Shown one piece after another: positions 6,395 through 8,740 of a stretch of DNA of 8,740 bases (positions within the stretch are counted from its first letter, which is position 1; each line of letters opens with the position of its first letter). The stretch is from contig QMXQ01000056.1 in NCBI GenBank assembly GCA_003662205.1, positions 1-8,740 on the forward strand. Direction: 5' to 3'. Both the position numbers and the translations under genes were made by a program. The stretch is from Candidatus Bathyarchaeota archaeon (lineage in GTDB: Archaea > Thermoproteota > Bathyarchaeia > TCS64). Under the pieces are notes generated by a model, which did no database searches, was not told the DNA's origin, and saw only the letters and a list, made by a program, of their open reading frames with translations.

Positions 6395-8020
6395 TTGAAT
6401 TTGGATGACGGACCGAAACTAGCCGAGAAGCAGGAATTCAATTTCACTTCAATACTACTGGCCTTCATCATCGTGGGCGCAGTTACCGCCACGAACATAT
6501 GGTGGAACGGCTCAAAGGCCCAGGCCCAGACCGTTGAATATGAAAAATATTTCGGCTATGGCTTCTCCTTTGAATATCCGCGAGGAACGACGTTAAACGT
6601 CTCCGGCTTCGGAGGTATTGCAGCGAATGAGAGTGCCGGGGTACTCTCGGGGTTTCTGGAAGGCGAGGATCAGCTGCTCGAGGAGATCATAATCATCTGG
6701 TCTCCCCCCGAACCTGTCCCGCGTCTGGAGGAGGCCCTAGAGAACGTATTTGGGTCCGGGCAAAACGATACTTCATTCACAATCAAGCAATATGGGAACT
6801 CGTCGAAAGACGGTCATGACCTTCTTTACGCGTATTTCACAGCTTCGAACCCCGATACGGGCGCGTGGTCTGGGGTTCTGGGGATTTGGAACTGCACTCA
6901 GACGGGGAGGATGTTCACCGTCTATCTAGCTTACCCGGGTGGATCAACGCTCCAGGGCGACCTGGAGACGTGTTTCCAGCAATTCTTGGAATCTTTCAGG
7001 TGTCATCCCTTCGAACGATTCCCCGGGAAGATGCGCCCTGCGCGGAGGAATTTACCAGACGCTGTAGCTGATCTGGTAAATGTCTCTTTGATGGTGCTCC
7101 TCTGTATAGGGTTCACCTTCACCTTCATGATGGAGAAGTTTCCCAACTTCGCCCATGTCAACTACGCGACCATAGGGAGCATGGTCAGCTTCTACATGGT
7201 GCGAGCGTGGGGCTTCGACCCCTATGATACCTGGCCCTTCGCAGCGCTATTCGGCGGCGCCGTAGGTGTGATCCTGTATATCGGGGTGGTCCGCCCCATA
7301 GGCGAGCGCACGAGAAAATGGACCCGGGATATCGTGCTCACCTTCACCTCCTTCGTCATCGCCCAGATGCTGGTATCGATCACGGGCATATTCAGCTACT
7401 GGGTCCGCTATTACTCGCTGAAAATTCCTTCAAGGGGATTCGTACTCAAGGTAGCTGACTTCAACCTTAATGGGCTGCCCGGCATCTCTCTAATCGGCCC
7501 CCTCGCCTGCGTTGTCCTAGTGGTTGGCCTCCACCTTTTCCTCACGAGAACTCGCTCCGGGATATCCTTGAGGGCCACCGCTGAGGACGAGGACCTGGCC
7601 GCCGTCCTTGGGATAAACACCTTTCACGCGCATATCGCCTCCTGGTTCATCTCAGGCGCCCTATCCGCCCTCGCCGGCTCCATCATCACCCTCTGGCGTG
7701 GAATGGGCTTCGGGGGTTCCGACGATCTCCTCATCAGCGTGATGGCGGGCAGCGCCCTAGGCGGCTTAAGCAATATTTACGGGGCGATCATCGGGGGCGT
7801 CTTGGTGGCTATGGCCCAGAAGACGCTGAGCTATGTTTTGCTCCAACTTTTCGGATTGGGCGTGAAGCTTTGGGAGAGACTGTTCCCCATCATCTTCATC
7901 TACGTCATCATGACGGTTATGCCCAACGGCCTCACAGGCCTCAAGGACCCTCTTCAATCCCTCCGTAGTCTACGCGCTCAGCTCAAGAGGCTCAAATCAG
8001 CGCTGCTTGTTCTCAAGTAA
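6392..8020 (+). CDS. Fusion: anchored extracytoplasmic domain + LivH-type branched-chain amino acid ABC permease
   Basis: A 542-residue protein with two parts. The N-terminal part has one hydrophobic helix (about 19-37) and then a soluble, probably extracytoplasmic domain (about 48-205) starting YEKYFGYGFSFEYPRG, with C168, C194 and C204 that could form a disulfide. Its GFSFEYP opening and alternating strands resemble PsbP/DcrB-like domains, but this is a weak resemblance. The C-terminal part (about 223-520) is a full LivH-type permease of the BPD_transp_2 family: NFAH at 252-255, the cytoplasmic coupling-loop sequence LRATAEDEDLAAVLGI at 393-408, and SVMAGSALGGLSNIYGAIIG at 449-468. Stand-alone LivH proteins are about 290-300 residues, so the front 210 residues are extra. 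An in-frame ATG at 7031 (M214) marks where a normal LivH would begin. No LivM, LivG, LivF or binding protein is in the window; the next gene is convergent. The gene starts 1 base after the acyltransferase and is likely co-transcribed with it. The start is GTG 6392 as the longest option; see the RBS entry for TTG 6401. LivH assignment is strong, N-domain identity weak. Confidence 0.87.
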   Translation: MLNLDDGPKLAEKQEFNFTSILLAFIIVGAVTATNIWWNGSKAQAQTVEYEKYFGYGFSFEYPRGTTLNVSGFGGIAANESAGVLSGFLEGEDQLLEEIIIIWSPPEPVPRLEEALENVFGSGQNDTSFTIKQYGNSSKDGHDLLYAYFTASNPDTGAWSGVLGIWNCTQTGRMFTVYLAYPGGSTLQGDLETCFQQFLESFRCHPFERFPGKMRPARRNLPDAVADLVNVSLMVLLCIGFTFTFMMEKFPNFAHVNYATIGSMVSFYMVRAWGFDPYDTWPFAALFGGAVGVILYIGVVRPIGERTRKWTRDIVLTFTSFVIAQMLVSITGIFSYWVRYYSLKIPSRGFVLKVADFNLNGLPGISLIGPLACVVLVVGLHLFLTRTRSGISLRATAEDEDLAAVLGINTFHAHIASWFISGALSALAGSIITLWRGMGFGGSDDLLISVMAGSALGGLSNIYGAIIGGVLVAMAQKTLSYVLLQLFGLGVKLWERLFPIIFIYVIMTVMPNGLTGLKDPLQSLRSLRAQLKRLKSALLVLK

Positions 8021-8097
8021 GCCGTTAGAAGAACCTGTTTTCACCGATAGAGCGACCCTAAAAGCGTAGCAGAGGGCTTAGGAATACAATAAGACCG

Positions 8098-8116
8098 TCG
8101 ATATTGAAAATATCGA
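8098..8116. terminator. Hairpin in the convergent intergenic region
   Basis: TCGATATT (8098-8105) pairs perfectly with AATATCGA (8109-8116) around a GAA loop, an 8-bp stem. It lies between two converging genes (stops at 8020 on plus and 8127-8129 on minus), where a shared bidirectional terminator would be expected. A T4 run follows on the plus strand at 8124-8127; on the minus strand the flank is only weakly T-rich. Nothing else gene-like is visible in 8021-8126. Confidence 0.4.
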
Positions 8117-8126
8117 ACTAAAGTTT

Positions 8127-8738
8127 TCAGAGGCTCATGCGATCTTCCCTTAGGAAGGAGAAGAACGCCTCGATGCGCCTCTCGATGGGCTCCCCCATGG
8201 CATAAACCGCGTGACCGACGCCGGGAAAGAGCTCAAGGGATACTTCTCCCCCTGCCCTCCTCAACGCCTCCGCCAAGGGAATCGCGCTCGTCTCCGGAGG
8301 TATGTTAGCGTCCTCCGCCCCGTGGTAGATGGCGGTCCGCGGCAGAGGCGTCCCCGGCTGGAGCTTCCGGAGCCTTCGGAGGGGATCGTGGGGCGCAACC
8401 CTCGCGATGGCCTCCTCGTCGGGTGTGTCCGCGGGCAGACCATAGGCCCTCAGGCAGGGGGCCTTGAACTTGTGCTCCTGGATCACGGCCTCGAGGCTGG
8501 CCACCGCCTGCATGACGACGACAGCCTTCACCCTGCCCGCCAAGGGACCCAGAACCGAGTTCCAGACGAGGGCCCCGCCCAAGCCGCTGCCCATGAGGCC
8601 GACCCTGTCGGCCTCATGGGCGGCGGCTTGGGCGGGGCCCTCGTCTGGAACTCGGTTCTGGGTCCCTTGGCGGGCGGGGTGAAGGCTGTCGTCGTCATGC
8701 AGGCGGTGGCCAGCCTCGAGGCCGTGATCCAGGAGCAC
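8127..8738 (-). CDS. Partial alpha/beta hydrolase, 5' end replaced by inverted repeat
   Basis: The minus-strand open frame runs from 8738 to the TGA at 8127-8129 (203 codons), but only about the last 160 residues (from roughly EADRVGLMG, below 8615) read as protein. This is the C-terminal half of an alpha/beta hydrolase, dienelactone hydrolase-like: nucleophile-elbow region VGLMGSGLGGALVW (46-59), acid region YHGAEDANIPPE with D143, and FPGVGHAVY with H176. The spacing of elbow, acid and histidine fits the family. The elbow is odd: aligning GSGLGG to the usual G-x-S-x-G places G52, not S51, at the nucleophile position. Residues 1-44 are translated from the antisense copy of the same gene in the right arm of the palindrome (8607-8740) and should not be trusted; codon 45 (AGG) is exactly the 3-base loop. 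The N-terminal half with the oxyanion-hole region is missing. Substrate is unknown. Whether the gene is truncated in the cell or only in the assembly is undecided. Confidence 0.7.
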   Translation of the reverse strand: MLLDHGLEAGHRLHDDDSLHPARQGTQNRVPDEGPAQAAAHEADRVGLMGSGLGGALVWNSVLGPLAGRVKAVVVMQAVASLEAVIQEHKFKAPCLRAYGLPADTPDEEAIARVAPHDPLRRLRKLQPGTPLPRTAIYHGAEDANIPPETSAIPLAEALRRAGGEVSLELFPGVGHAVYAMGEPIERRIEAFFSFLREDRMSL

Positions 8739-8740
8739 AA
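8470..8740. repeat. 134-base near-perfect inverted repeat with 3-base loop at window end
   Basis: Bases 8470-8603 are the reverse complement of 8607-8740 with only two mismatches (8534 T against 8676 G, and 8588 T against 8622 G), around the loop CCT at 8604-8606. The right arm ends exactly at the end of the window, so its outer limit is not seen. The repeat lies entirely within hydrolase coding sequence: the left arm carries it on the minus strand and the right arm repeats it on the plus strand. The centre contains GAGGCCGAC/GTCGGCCTC, a short palindrome that could prime a foldback. Most economical reading: a contig-end or amplification foldback artefact. A genuine inverted duplication remains possible. 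Confidence 0.95.

Noticed and set aside
5763..6398. Plus-strand 211-codon open frame overlapping the acyltransferase in another frame
   Set aside because: Pro/Arg/His-rich translation without hydrophobic segments or motifs; the true frame encodes the conserved membrane protein.
7000..7035. Frameshift or misassembly joining two genes in the LivH fusion
   Set aside because: The frame is continuous with no stop, and codon use and reading frame are smooth across the junction, so I treat it as a real fusion pending read checks.
8021..8126. Possible small RNA between the converging genes
   Set aside because: Only a short stem (8098-8116) and a weak 5-bp pairing (8057-8061 with 8078-8082) are visible; no tRNA, box C/D or promoter signature.
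8464..8682. Short open frames on both strands in the palindrome with nearly identical translations
   Set aside because: Their similarity is simply the inverted repeat read in the same relative frame from each side, not two genes.

Overview
The window looks like a stretch of an uncultured archaeal genome, most probably a mesophilic or metagenome-derived lineage such as a Bathyarchaeia-type member of the TACK group. That lineage is an inference and I hold it loosely. The visible support is a TATA-like box (TTTTAAATA) upstream of one gene, GGTG-type Shine-Dalgarno sequences, GTG and TTG candidate starts, T-tract endings, and a soluble REC/GAF/PAS histidine kinase with an HDLRGPL H-box, an architecture common in archaea. 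A bacterial origin is not excluded. No rRNA, tRNA, CRISPR array or transposase is visible.

Layout. Bases 1-28 hold a hairpin that pairs the kinase Shine-Dalgarno sequence. Bases 29-3859 encode a 1276-residue cytosolic hybrid sensor kinase (REC-GAF-PAS-GAF-PAS-GAF-GAF-HisKA-HATPase). A short intergenic region follows with a hairpin terminator candidate, a TATA-like box and an SD. Bases 3954-5135 encode a saccharopine dehydrogenase / lysine 6-dehydrogenase-like oxidoreductase, followed by a T-tract. Bases 5212-6390 encode a polytopic membrane acyltransferase of the HGSNAT/DUF1624 family. One base after its stop begins an unusual fusion protein (6392-8020): a membrane-anchored, probably extracytoplasmic domain joined to a complete LivH-type branched-chain amino acid ABC permease. 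A 106-base convergent intergenic region with a hairpin separates it from a minus-strand alpha/beta hydrolase whose 5' part is lost.

The right end of the window (8470-8740) is an almost perfect 134-base inverted repeat with a 3-base loop, lying inside the hydrolase gene. The hydrolase sequence folds back on itself, so everything right of about 8606 should be treated as a suspected assembly or amplification foldback until checked.

How the genes relate: the acyltransferase and the permease fusion are almost certainly co-transcribed. The kinase and dehydrogenase look like separate units, and no pathway linking all genes is evident. The strongest leads are the sensor-domain/LivH fusion, the terminal palindrome, the SD-sequestering hairpin before the kinase, and the triplicated GAF module with a cysteine cluster in the first GAF. 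I did not find a clearly new multi-gene system.
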